Origin: VRUE01 sp040904405
Lineage (GTDB): Bacteria; Actinomycetota; Thermoleophilia; Solirubrobacterales; 70-9
DNA: 5,879 nucleotides
Assembly: GCA_040904405.1 (NCBI GenBank)
Contig: JBBDTK010000083.1
Span: forward strand, 1 to 5,879
Direction of reading: 5' to 3'
Below, piece after piece: positions 1-4,968 of the stretch (positions within the stretch are counted from its first letter, which is position 1; every line of letters begins with the position of its first letter). A program made the translations under genes and the position numbers. The notes under the pieces were generated by a model. It was not told the origin of the DNA. It searched no databases and saw only the letters and a program-made list of their open reading frames with translations.

Positions 1-2
1 CT

Positions 3-41
3 GGCGCCCGACCGGGCGCCGGTGGGCCGCCGATGGCGGCC
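3..41. repeat. Two tandem GC-rich hairpins
   Basis: There are two perfect 7-bp inverted repeats in a row. GGCGCCC (3-9) and GGGCGCC (14-20) are separated by 4 nt. GGCCGCC (25-31) and GGCGGCC (35-41) are separated by 3 nt. No T-run follows. They could be the terminator region of a gene lying left of the window, or part of the flank of the repeat that begins at about 46. Short GC palindromes arise easily in DNA of this composition, so the functional reading is weak. Confidence 0.35.
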
Positions 42-45
42 TGTC

Positions 46-126
46 GGTCGGTTCGGGTCACGCACGAACTGTGCGCTCCCCTCACCGCCCTCCCTGCATC
101 CCCCGACCTGCTTGGTTTTCGCGCCC
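46..126. repeat. Short structured repeat, copy A
   Basis: Positions 48-126 match 4879-4957 over 79 nt without gaps, with about 68 identities by eye; the first half also matches copy C at 3306-3350. The core is TCGGGTCACGCAC, a 5-nt loop, then GTGCGCTCCCCTCAC. CGCAC (61-65) pairs with GTGCG (71-75), and the loop (66-70) is the least conserved part between copies. An outer stem GGTCGG (46-51) / CCGACC (103-108) encloses the core. The right end, GACCTGCTTGGTTTTCGCG, runs to 13 nt before the MerR start codon, so this copy would form that gene's leader or promoter region. Family name and function are unknown to me. Confidence 0.75.
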
Positions 127-139
127 TGGGAGTCATGCG

Positions 140-844
140 GTGACCACCGACACGGAGAAATCGCTCTTGCGGATCGGGGAGCTGGCCGAGGCCTCGGGCG
201 TGCCGGTGCCGACGATCAAGCACTACCTGCGCGAGGGGCTGCTTCCGGAGGGGATGAAGACGAGTCGCAACATGGCCTACTACCCGCCCGAGCTGGTCGA
301 CCGGATCAAGCTGATCAAGCAGCTGCAGGAGGAGCGCTTCATGCCGCTGCGGGCGATCAAAGCGGTGCTCGACGAGGATCCCGAGCGGGCCCGCGCCCTG
401 GTCGAGCTCGAGGACCGCATCCTCGACCGCGCTCTGGCGGGGGAGCGCACCCGCACCGGCGCCGCCGAGGTGCGCGAGCGCTATGGCATCCCCAAGGAGG
501 TGCTCGACCGGCTCGAGGGGCTGGAGGTGCTGAGCCCGAACAGCCGCGGATACTCGCCCTCCGACGTCAAGATCATCGAGGCGATCGGCCGCTTCCGCGC
601 CGGCGGCTACGACGAGCAGATCGGCTTCACCGTCTACGACACCCTGCGCTACAAGACCGCGCTCGAGGAGCTGGTCAAGCAGGAGGTCGAGATGGTCATG
701 GACCGCCTCGCCGAGGAGGTCCCGCCCGAGCGCGTGGTCGAGATGCTCGAAAGCGGCGCCCAGCCCCTCCAGGACCTGATCGCCGCCCTCCACACCAAGC
801 TCCTGGTGGCCGAGCTGGAGCGCCACCGCGCTGGCCGCGCCTGA
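140..844 (+). CDS. MerR-family transcriptional regulator with a second HTH-like domain
   Basis: This is a 234-aa MerR-type DNA-binding regulator. The N-terminal winged HTH covers about residues 9-77: LRIGELAEASGVPVPTIKHY, then LREGLLPEG, the wing residues NMAYY and the helix ELVDRIKLIKQL. A second segment at about 108-165 (EVRERYGIPKEVLDRLEGL, then a Gly-Tyr-Ser-Pro wing and DVKIIEAIGRFR) has the same order of elements and looks like a degenerate second MerR domain. The rest is helical. There is no Cys cluster or recognisable ligand domain, so the effector is unknown. GTG at 140 is chosen because GGGAG (128-132) lies 7 nt upstream; the GTG at 71 lies inside the repeat core and would add Pro/Arg-rich junk. 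The targets are not visible; the gene stands alone, closed by the inverted repeat at 845. Confidence 0.85.
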   Translation: MTTDTEKSLLRIGELAEASGVPVPTIKHYLREGLLPEGMKTSRNMAYYPPELVDRIKLIKQLQEERFMPLRAIKAVLDEDPERARALVELEDRILDRALAGERTRTGAAEVRERYGIPKEVLDRLEGLEVLSPNSRGYSPSDVKIIEAIGRFRAGGYDEQIGFTVYDTLRYKTALEELVKQEVEMVMDRLAEEVPPERVVEMLESGAQPLQDLIAALHTKLLVAELERHRAGRA

Positions 845-889
845 CGAGGTCGCAGTTACCCGCCTATATGGCGGGTAACTGCGACCTCG
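845..889. repeat. Perfect 20-bp inverted repeat after the MerR gene
   Basis: The left arm 845-864 and right arm 870-889 are exact reverse complements around a TATAT spacer (865-869). The arms contain the block GCAGTTACCCGCC. The repeat begins one base after the TGA of the MerR gene. As RNA it would be a 20-bp perfect hairpin, which could end merR transcription or protect its 3' end. No U-tract follows, and 20 perfect pairs are more than a typical intrinsic terminator has, so a regulator site or a small palindromic repeat element is also possible. Confidence 0.8.
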
Positions 890-896
890 ATCATCG

Positions 897-923
897 TTTA
901 CCCGTCGCGGGCACAGGTATGCT
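897..923 (+). promoter_or_regulatory. Candidate promoter of the amidase-TetR operon
   Basis: The -10 candidate is TATGCT (918-923), which fits the actinobacterial TAnnnT pattern. The best -35-like match is TTTACC (897-902), with a short 15-nt spacer. Transcription would start near 929-931, about 65 nt before the GTG at 996, which leaves room for the palindrome at 940-953 in the early transcribed region. The -10 is a reasonable match and the -35 is weak. Confidence 0.45.
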
Positions 924-939
924 GGCGGCTGAAACCGAT

Positions 940-953
940 TGACTGGTCAGTCA
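940..953. promoter_or_regulatory. Probable TetR-family operator
   Basis: TGACTG (940-945) and CAGTCA (948-953) are perfect inverted 6-mers separated by GT. TGACT-AGTCA palindromes are typical of operators of TetR-family repressors, including the FadR-like ones. The site lies about 10 nt past the predicted transcription start and 43 nt before the first gene of an operon whose second gene is a TetR protein. I infer autorepression. Binding itself cannot be seen in the sequence. Confidence 0.6.
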
Positions 954-995
954 GCACACCGGAAGGCAAGCAGGCGAAGACGAGAGGATCTCGAA

Positions 996-1847
996 GTGCG
1001 CGTAGCGGCGGTGCAGCTCAACTCGAACGGGGACAAGGCGCGGAACCTGGCCGCCGCCGAGCGCCTCGTGCGCGCCGCGGCCGCCGACGGCGCCGGGCTG
1101 GTGGCGCTGCCGGAGAAGTGGAACCTGCTCGCCTCCGGCGAGGAGACGGCGGCAGGCGCCGAGCCGCTCGACGGCCCCAGCCTCAGCGCCGCCCGCGCCT
1201 GGGCGCGCGAGCTGGGCATCCACCTGCTCGCCGGCAGCATCGCCGAGAGAGGCGAGGAGACCGGCGCCGATGCGACCCGTCAGCGGACCTTCAACACCTC
1301 GGTCCTGATCGGCCCCGACGGCGCCGACCTCGCCGTCTACCGCAAGATCCACATGTTCGACGTCGAGGTGGGCGGGGTCGAGTACCGCGAGTCCGAGCAC
1401 GAGCAGCCGGGTGAGGAGATCGTCAGCGCCGACGCCGGCGGGCTCGAGGTCGGGCTGAGCGTCTGCTACGACCTCCGCTTCCCTGAGCTCTACCGGATCC
1501 TCGCCCTGCGCGGCGCCCGCATGGTCGCCGTGCCCTCGGCCTTCACGCTGGCCACCGGCCGCGACCACTGGGAGGTCCTGTTGCGGGCGCGCGCGATCGA
1601 GAACCAGGTCTTCGTCCTCGCCCCCAACCAGGTCGGCGAGGCGCCGCCCCACTACAGCTCCTACGGCCGCTCGGCGATCGTCGACCCCTGGGGCGTGGTG
1701 CTGGCCACGGCGGCCGACGGCGAGCGCTTCGTCGCCGCTGAGCTCGACCTGAGCGCCCAGGAGCTGACCCGCGAGCGGCTTCCCGCGCTTGCCAACCGCC
1801 GCCCCGGCGCCTACGCCTGGCCGCAGCTGCTGGAGGCGCGGGCCTGA
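996..1847 (+). CDS. Carbon-nitrogen hydrolase, Nit1/Nit2 (omega-amidase-like)
   Basis: This is a 283-aa nitrilase-superfamily amidase, probably cytosolic. The catalytic triad is visible: Glu40 in ALPEKW, Lys117 in YRKIHMFD and Cys157 in SVCYDLRFPE. The CYDLRFPE signature and the length fit the Nit1/Nit2 branch, whose members hydrolyse deaminated glutathione or alpha-ketoglutaramate/ketosuccinamate. They do not act on nitriles. The exact substrate cannot be read from the sequence. GTG at 996 is chosen because GAGAGGA (982-988) sits 7 nt upstream and the protein then begins MRVAAVQLN, the usual first strand. An in-frame TTG at 939 would add an Arg/Lys-rich stretch and overlap the operator. The stop codon overlaps the start of the TetR gene by one base, so the two are translationally coupled. 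Confidence 0.92.
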   Translation: MRVAAVQLNSNGDKARNLAAAERLVRAAAADGAGLVALPEKWNLLASGEETAAGAEPLDGPSLSAARAWARELGIHLLAGSIAERGEETGADATRQRTFNTSVLIGPDGADLAVYRKIHMFDVEVGGVEYRESEHEQPGEEIVSADAGGLEVGLSVCYDLRFPELYRILALRGARMVAVPSAFTLATGRDHWEVLLRARAIENQVFVLAPNQVGEAPPHYSSYGRSAIVDPWGVVLATAADGERFVAAELDLSAQELTRERLPALANRRPGAYAWPQLLEARA

Positions 1848-2455
1848 TGGCGAGCTCCAAGGCCGCGCCGGCGATCGACCGGCGGCGGCAGATCCTCGAC
1901 GCGGCGATCCGCGTCTTCGCCCGCCAGGGCTTCCACTCGACCCGCGTCTCCGACATCGCCGACGAGGCCGGGGTCGCCTACGGCCTCGTCTACCACTACT
2001 TCAACTCCAAGGACGAGGTCCTCAACGAGCTTTTCAGCGAGCGCTGGTCGCTGCTTCTGGCGGCGATCGAGGAGGCCGACCGCAGCGGGGCCGAGCCGCG
2101 CGCCAAGCTCGAAACGGTGGCCGGCTTCATCGTCGACTCCTACCGCCACGACCCGGAGCTGATGAAGGTGATCATCGTCGAGGTCACCCGCGCCGCCAAC
2201 TCCTTCGGCCGCACCCACCTGCCGGAGATCCGCCGGGCGTACGACTCGATCGCCAAGATCGTCGCCGATGGCCAGGCGGCCGGCGCCTTCCGCGGCGACA
2301 TCGAGCCGGGCTTCGCCTCGATGGCCTTCTACGGCGCGATCGAGCAGCTGCTCTCGGGCTGGATCTTCGACCTCGTCCCCGCCTCCGAGACCGAGTTCGG
2401 GCAGGCGAAGTCGTTGCTGACCGCGACGATCTGCGACGGGCTCGAGCCTCGATAG
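1847..2455 (+). CDS. TetR/AcrR-family transcriptional regulator
   Basis: This is a 202-aa one-component repressor. The TetR_N HTH spans about residues 11-58: RRRQILDAAIRVFARQGF, then VSDIADEAGVAYGLVYHYF and NSKDEVL. The all-helical C-terminal part (60-202) is the ligand and dimer domain. Its look is FadR-like, which would suggest acyl-CoA-type ligands, but that is a guess. ATG at 1847 overlaps the amidase stop (TGATG), and GGAGG (1832-1836) lies 10 nt upstream. Being the second gene behind the TGACTG-GT-CAGTCA palindrome at 940-953, it most likely controls its own operon and perhaps other loci. Confidence 0.92.
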   Translation: MASSKAAPAIDRRRQILDAAIRVFARQGFHSTRVSDIADEAGVAYGLVYHYFNSKDEVLNELFSERWSLLLAAIEEADRSGAEPRAKLETVAGFIVDSYRHDPELMKVIIVEVTRAANSFGRTHLPEIRRAYDSIAKIVADGQAAGAFRGDIEPGFASMAFYGAIEQLLSGWIFDLVPASETEFGQAKSLLTATICDGLEPR

Positions 2456-2471
2456 GTAAGGTCGGGCCACG

Positions 2472-2606
2472 GTGGACAACGAGATCGTCAAACGACTCGT
2501 CTGGAGCGGCATGCTGGCCGGGGTCGGCGCGCTCGCAAGCGTCGTCGCCACCCGCGCCGCCGGGATTCTCTACCGCCGCCTCTTCGCCGAGGACCCGCCG
2601 GAGTAG
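2472..2606 (+). CDS. Small membrane protein, DUF4235-like
   Basis: This is a 44-residue reading frame starting MDNEIVKRLVWSGMLAG. A hydrophobic, Ala/Gly/Val-rich segment (about residues 9-32) is followed by a basic patch (YRRLF) and an acidic AEDPPE tail. This size and layout recall the actinobacterial DUF4235 micro-proteins that often neighbour DUF3618 and DUF1469 genes, as here. It starts 16 nt after the TetR stop with AAGG (2458-2461) 10 nt upstream, and ends 2 nt before the next ATG, whose ribosome binding site (GGAG, 2600-2603) it contains. The tight spacing supports a real gene. The function is unknown; membrane anchoring is inferred from the hydrophobic segment. Confidence 0.7.
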   Translation: MDNEIVKRLVWSGMLAGVGALASVVATRAAGILYRRLFAEDPPE

Positions 2607-2608
2607 GG

Positions 2609-3058
2609 ATGGCGACGCCCGACCCCGCCCAGACCCCGCCGCCGACGCAGAGCCCGCCCCCCGGGGGCGAGGAGAAGTCGGTCGGCGAGCTCGTCTTCGA
2701 CGTCTCCGAACGCGCCTCGTCGCTGATCCGCGAGGAGATCGAGCTGGCCAAGGCCGAGGTCTCCGAGAAAGTCGGCAAGATCCTGCGCGGCAGCGTCGTC
2801 GGCCTCGCCGCCGGCGTCTTCGCCTTCCTCGCCCTGATCCTCGCCATGCACGGCGTCGCCTGGCTGCTCAACGACCTGCTCTTCGACGGCGAGGCGTGGC
2901 CCGGCTACTTCGTCGAGGCGGCGCTCTTCCTGCTGCTCGCCGCCGCCGCCGGCCTCTTCGCCTACCGCTCGGTCCAGGCAGGGGCGCCGCCGCTGCCAGA
3001 GCAGGCGATCGAGGAGGCGAAGCTGACCAAGGCGACCCTGGAAGGGGAGAAACGATGA
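2609..3058 (+). CDS. DUF1469 / phage holin superfamily III-type membrane protein
   Basis: This 149-aa protein has a Pro-rich N-terminal tail (residues 1-20), an amphipathic helix (about 25-60, VGELVFDVSERASSLIREE, then IELAKAEVSEKV) and two membrane segments (about 62-87 and 100-119). A charged C-terminal helix (EQAIEEAKLTKATLEGEKR) follows. The SSLIREEIELAKAEV motif before two membrane helices is the hallmark of PF07332. Despite the family's holin label, chromosomal copies are ordinary envelope proteins of unknown role, and nothing phage-like is nearby. ATG at 2609 has GGAG 5 nt upstream. The stop overlaps the next start (ATGA). Confidence 0.85.
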   Translation: MATPDPAQTPPPTQSPPPGGEEKSVGELVFDVSERASSLIREEIELAKAEVSEKVGKILRGSVVGLAAGVFAFLALILAMHGVAWLLNDLLFDGEAWPGYFVEAALFLLLAAAAGLFAYRSVQAGAPPLPEQAIEEAKLTKATLEGEKR

Positions 3059-3264
3059 GCGAGCGCTCCGCCGCGGAGATCCGCCGCGACATCGAGCTGC
3101 AGCGCCAGCAGCTGAGCAGCTCGGTCGAATCCCTGCGCGGCCGCGTCACCGAGCTGACCGACTGGCGCCGCCAGCTGAGCGAGCACCGCAGCCAACTGAT
3201 CGTCGGCGCCGCCGTCGCCGGCTTCGCGGTCGGATTGCTTGCTATGCGTCGCCGCAAGCGCTGA
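3055..3264 (+). CDS. DUF3618 family small membrane-associated protein
   Basis: This 69-aa protein begins MSERSAAEIRRDIELQRQQL, the characteristic DUF3618 opening. A heptad-like helix (about residues 8-45, likely coiled coil) is followed by one hydrophobic segment, LIVGAAVAGFAVGLLA (about 48-63), and a basic RRRKR end that would stay on the cytoplasmic side. It overlaps the upstream gene by 4 nt (ATGA), with AAGGGGAG (3042-3049) 5 nt before the ATG. With its two upstream neighbours it forms a common actinobacterial set of small envelope proteins. The molecular role is unknown. It is the last gene of the operon. Confidence 0.85.
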   Translation: MSERSAAEIRRDIELQRQQLSSSVESLRGRVTELTDWRRQLSEHRSQLIVGAAVAGFAVGLLAMRRRKR

Positions 3265-3268
3265 CGGC

Positions 3269-3372
3269 CCCCGACGTCGTCATGCGGCGTCCTCAGTCGT
3301 CCTCCTCGGGTTACGCACTTATGTGCGCTCCCCTCGTCGTCCTCCCTGCGTCCTTGCCTGACGACGTCGGGG
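3269..3372. repeat. Short structured repeat, copy C, inside a 14-bp inverted repeat
   Basis: The core 3306-3350 matches copies A and B: TCGGGTTACGCAC, loop TTAT, GTGCGCTCCCCTC, then CTCCCTGCG. CGCAC (3314-3318) pairs with GTGCG (3323-3327). The right third present in A and B (GACCTGCTTGGTTTTCGCG) is not recognisable here. The core is enclosed by a perfect 14-bp inverted repeat: CCCCGACGTCGTCA (3269-3282) and its exact complement at 3359-3372. The 10-mer GTCGTCCTCC also occurs twice in direct orientation (3296-3305 and 3336-3345), flanking the core hairpin. It starts 4 nt after the DUF3618 stop, so it could act as a transcript end. No U-tract is present. Confidence 0.7.
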
Positions 3373-3383
3373 TCGCGTCAGGC

Positions 3384-3553
3384 CTAAGTACTCCCGGCCG
3401 TAAGTACCGTCGCGTTTGGCGGTGTCCGGACGCGCCTGGCGGCACCCGGCACGCACCCACGTGCCTCCTGGCACGCGGGCGCGCACCGCGCACCGCCAGT
3501 CACGCCCAGCCACTCGCCAATCCGCGGCGGTACTTACGACCGGAAGCACTAAG
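3384..3553 (-). repeat. Long hairpin element 1 (170 nt), probably structured on the minus strand
   Basis: The whole stretch folds on itself around loop TCCT (3466-3469). The apex is CGTGCC/GGCACG (3460-3465/3470-3475). A middle stem has CTGGCGG (3436-3442) with CCGCCAG (3493-3499). A single unpaired T is at 3514. The base contains CGTAAGTACCG (3399-3409) with CGGTACTTACG (3528-3538), and the tips are CTAAGTAC/GCACTAAG. Of 17 single mismatches, 12 are A-C on this strand, which would be G-U on the minus strand; none is G-T. The 18-mer at 3501-3518 is identical to 5828-5845. It overlaps the degV stop codon by 5 nt. No ORF explains it. It could be a non-coding RNA, a palindromic repeat element or an mRNA end structure. 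The minus-strand assignment is inferred from the wobble bias. Confidence 0.7.
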
Positions 3554-4424
3554 TTAAGACCGACTTTGAGACTGAGCCGATGCCTAGCAGGCCAGGCCCG
3601 ACGTGGGCGCCGAGCACGGCGCCGATCTCGGAGACGAAGGCGGGCTCGCAGCCGAAGATCTCGCGCGCGTCGTCGGCCAGCGCGGCGGCGGTCTCGTCGT
3701 CCTGGATGTGCTGGACCACCCAGGCGTCGAGGCCGGACTCGTGGCGCTCGCGGGCGTAGTCGCGCAGTCGCTCGATCGAGCGGGCACGGGTGCGGACGCG
3801 CTCGACCGGAGTGATCTCCTCCTCCAGGGTGAGGATCGGCTTGATCTTCAGCGCCGAGCCGATGAAGGCGCTGGCGCCGCCGATCCGGCCGCCCCGCCGC
3901 AGGTACTCGAGCGTGTCGATCGCGAACCACATCTTCAGCTCCTTGCGGGTCTGCCGGGCACGCGCCAGGACCGTTTCGGAGTCGCCCCCCGCCTGCGCCG
4001 CGGCCGCCGCGCCGAGCGCGCAGAGGCCCAGCCCGCCCGCAGCCGAGCATGAGTCGAAGAGCTTGACCCGCTCGCCTCCCTTGCCCTCGGCGATCAGTCG
4101 CTCGCGGGCCTGGCCGGCAGCCTCGCAGGTGCCGGAGATGCCGGCCGAGATGTGGACCGAGACGATTTCGCGGCCGGCTTCGAGCAGCGGCTCGTAGACG
4201 GCGCAGAAGTCGCCGACCGAGGGCTGCGAGGTCGTCGCGCCGCCCTCCGAGGCGCGCAGGCGCTCGAAGAAGGCGCCGTAGTCGCCGATCCCGGTCTCGC
4301 GCTGCTGCTCGCCGTCGATCGAGACGTAGAGGCTGACGACCTCGATTCCCCGCGCGGCGATCAGCTCGGCGGGGAGGTAGGCGGTGCTGTCGCAGACCAC
4401 GGCGGTCGGGGTGGAGGCGGTCAA
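3549..4424 (-). CDS. DegV family fatty-acid-binding protein
   Basis: This is a 291-aa cytosolic lipid-binding protein. Family marks in order are CDSTAYLP (residues 11-18), TSQPS (65-69), the ISGT loop, DTLEYLRRGGRI followed by GGASAFIGSALKIKPIL, and AHVGPGLLG near the C-terminus. DegV proteins bind a fatty acid in a cleft; related FakB proteins pass it to the FakA kinase, but no fakA is visible here. The start is uncertain. TTG at 4424 gives the usual short lead before the first strand, with GAGAGA about 10 nt upstream. A GTG a few codons later is possible but lacks a ribosome binding site. The reading frame stays open much further upstream, over erpA, which is not credible. The last residues (SVSKSVLT) are unlike a normal DegV end, and the stop lies inside the long hairpin. 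Confidence 0.88.
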   Translation of the reverse strand: MTASTPTAVVCDSTAYLPAELIAARGIEVVSLYVSIDGEQQRETGIGDYGAFFERLRASEGGATTSQPSVGDFCAVYEPLLEAGREIVSVHISAGISGTCEAAGQARERLIAEGKGGERVKLFDSCSAAGGLGLCALGAAAAAQAGGDSETVLARARQTRKELKMWFAIDTLEYLRRGGRIGGASAFIGSALKIKPILTLEEEITPVERVRTRARSIERLRDYARERHESGLDAWVVQHIQDDETAAALADDAREIFGCEPAFVSEIGAVLGAHVGPGLLGIGSVSKSVLT

Positions 4425-4451
4425 GACGATCGATTCTCTCAGACCTGCCGC

Positions 4452-4457
4452 TACACT
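4452..4457 (+). promoter_or_regulatory. Leaderless -10 box of erpA
   Basis: TACACT fits TAnnnT and ends 7 nt before the GTG at 4465. Transcription would therefore start at or next to the start codon. There is no purine-rich ribosome binding site before that GTG. This spacing is typical of leaderless actinobacterial genes. No clear -35 is visible, and the region also has to hold the divergent degV start (4424). Confidence 0.55.
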
Positions 4458-4464
4458 TAATGAA

Positions 4465-4836
4465 GTGACCGAGACCCCACAAGAGGCGATCACCCTCAGC
4501 GACAAGGCCGCCACCAAGATCGGCGAGTTGTTGGGTGGCCAGGACGCCGCCGAGGGCCAGGCGCTGCGCGTCGCCGTGCGCGGCGGCGGCTGCTCCGGGT
4601 TCCAGTACGCGCTCGCCTTCGACCAGGCCAAGGACGACGACCACGTCTTCGAGGTCGACGGCGTCGCCGTCGTCGTCGACAAGGTCAGCATGCAGTTCGT
4701 CTTCGGCTCCGAGGTCGACTACGTCGAGGGGTTGCAGGGGGCGGGCTTCCAGGTCAACAACCCCAACGTCGTCGCGGCCTGCGGTTGCGGCTCGTCCTTC
4801 CAGGTCAAAGAGGACGCGACGCCCGCCTCCGTGTAG
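4465..4836 (+). CDS. erpA: A-type iron-sulfur cluster carrier (ErpA/IscA-like)
   Basis: This is a 123-aa HesB/IscA-domain protein that receives Fe-S clusters and passes them to client enzymes. The three cluster-binding cysteines are present: Cys43 in RGGGCSGFQYALAFD and Cys106/Cys108 in AACGCGSSF. The family motifs ITLSDKAATKI at the start and GSEVDYVEGLQGAGFQVNNP before the CGC tail are intact. The length is normal with a short tail. GTG at 4465 gives MTETPQEAITLSD. The upstream in-frame codons would cross the promoter and the degV start. The gene is convergent with the bolA-grxD pair, placing carrier, monothiol glutaredoxin and BolA within 1.3 kb. It could equally be named iscA or sufA, since no suf or isc operon is in view to decide. 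Confidence 0.92.
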   Translation: MTETPQEAITLSDKAATKIGELLGGQDAAEGQALRVAVRGGGCSGFQYALAFDQAKDDDHVFEVDGVAVVVDKVSMQFVFGSEVDYVEGLQGAGFQVNNPNVVAACGCGSSFQVKEDATPASV

Positions 4837-4862
4837 CGCGGACGCTGCAAACCGGCGCATCT

Positions 4863-4957
4863 CGGCAGCCTCAGTCGCTCGGATCGGGTCACGCACTGAA
4901 AGTGCGCTCCCCTCACCTCGCTCCCTGCGGCTACCGACCTGCTTGGTTTTCGCGCCC
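4863..4957. repeat. Short structured repeat, copy B
   Basis: Positions 4879-4957 align with copy A (48-126) without gaps, including the right end GACCTGCTTGGTTTTCGCGCC. The core hairpin CGCACT (4892-4897) / AGTGCG (4901-4906) has a GAA loop, one pair longer than in copy A. An outer stem CGGCAGCC (4863-4870) / GGCTACCG (4929-4936) encloses it, with a single A-C mismatch that would be G-U on the minus strand. TCGCTC occurs twice in direct orientation (4875-4880, 4918-4923), echoing the direct repeat in copy C. It fills the gap between convergent erpA and grxD, so a bidirectional transcript end is one possible role. No U-tract is seen. Confidence 0.75.
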
Positions 4958-4968
4958 GTGGCGCGGGA

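Noticed and set aside
22..942. Open frame of 306 codons on the + strand overlapping the MerR gene
   Set aside because: Its Arg/Ala/Gly-rich translation is a frame-shifted shadow of merR and runs through the inverted repeat and the promoter.
939..995. Upstream TTG start for the amidase
   Set aside because: It would place the operator inside the coding region and add a basic leader absent from the family. The GTG at 996 has a well-spaced GAGAGGA.
2609..3058. Prophage lysis holin
   Set aside because: The PF07332-type protein occurs in a housekeeping envelope cluster with DUF3618 and a DUF4235-like gene. No phage genes are nearby.
3384..3553. Integron attC site
   Set aside because: The imperfect hairpin with an unpaired base is reminiscent of attC, but I see no GTTRRRY/RYYYAAC core pair, the stem is longer and more continuous than usual, and no integrase or cassette array is present.
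3282..3557. A 91-codon + strand frame across the repeats
   Set aside because: The translation shows no family features, it lacks a ribosome binding site, and the DNA is better explained by the two structured repeats.
3319..4896. Open frame of 525 codons on the minus strand spanning degV and erpA
   Set aside because: It has Arg/Gly/Pro-rich low-complexity translation without domain motifs, overlapping two well-supported genes. It is a high-GC antisense artefact.
46..4957. CRISPR array
   Set aside because: The three repeat copies are thousands of bases apart, with genes between them and no regular spacers.
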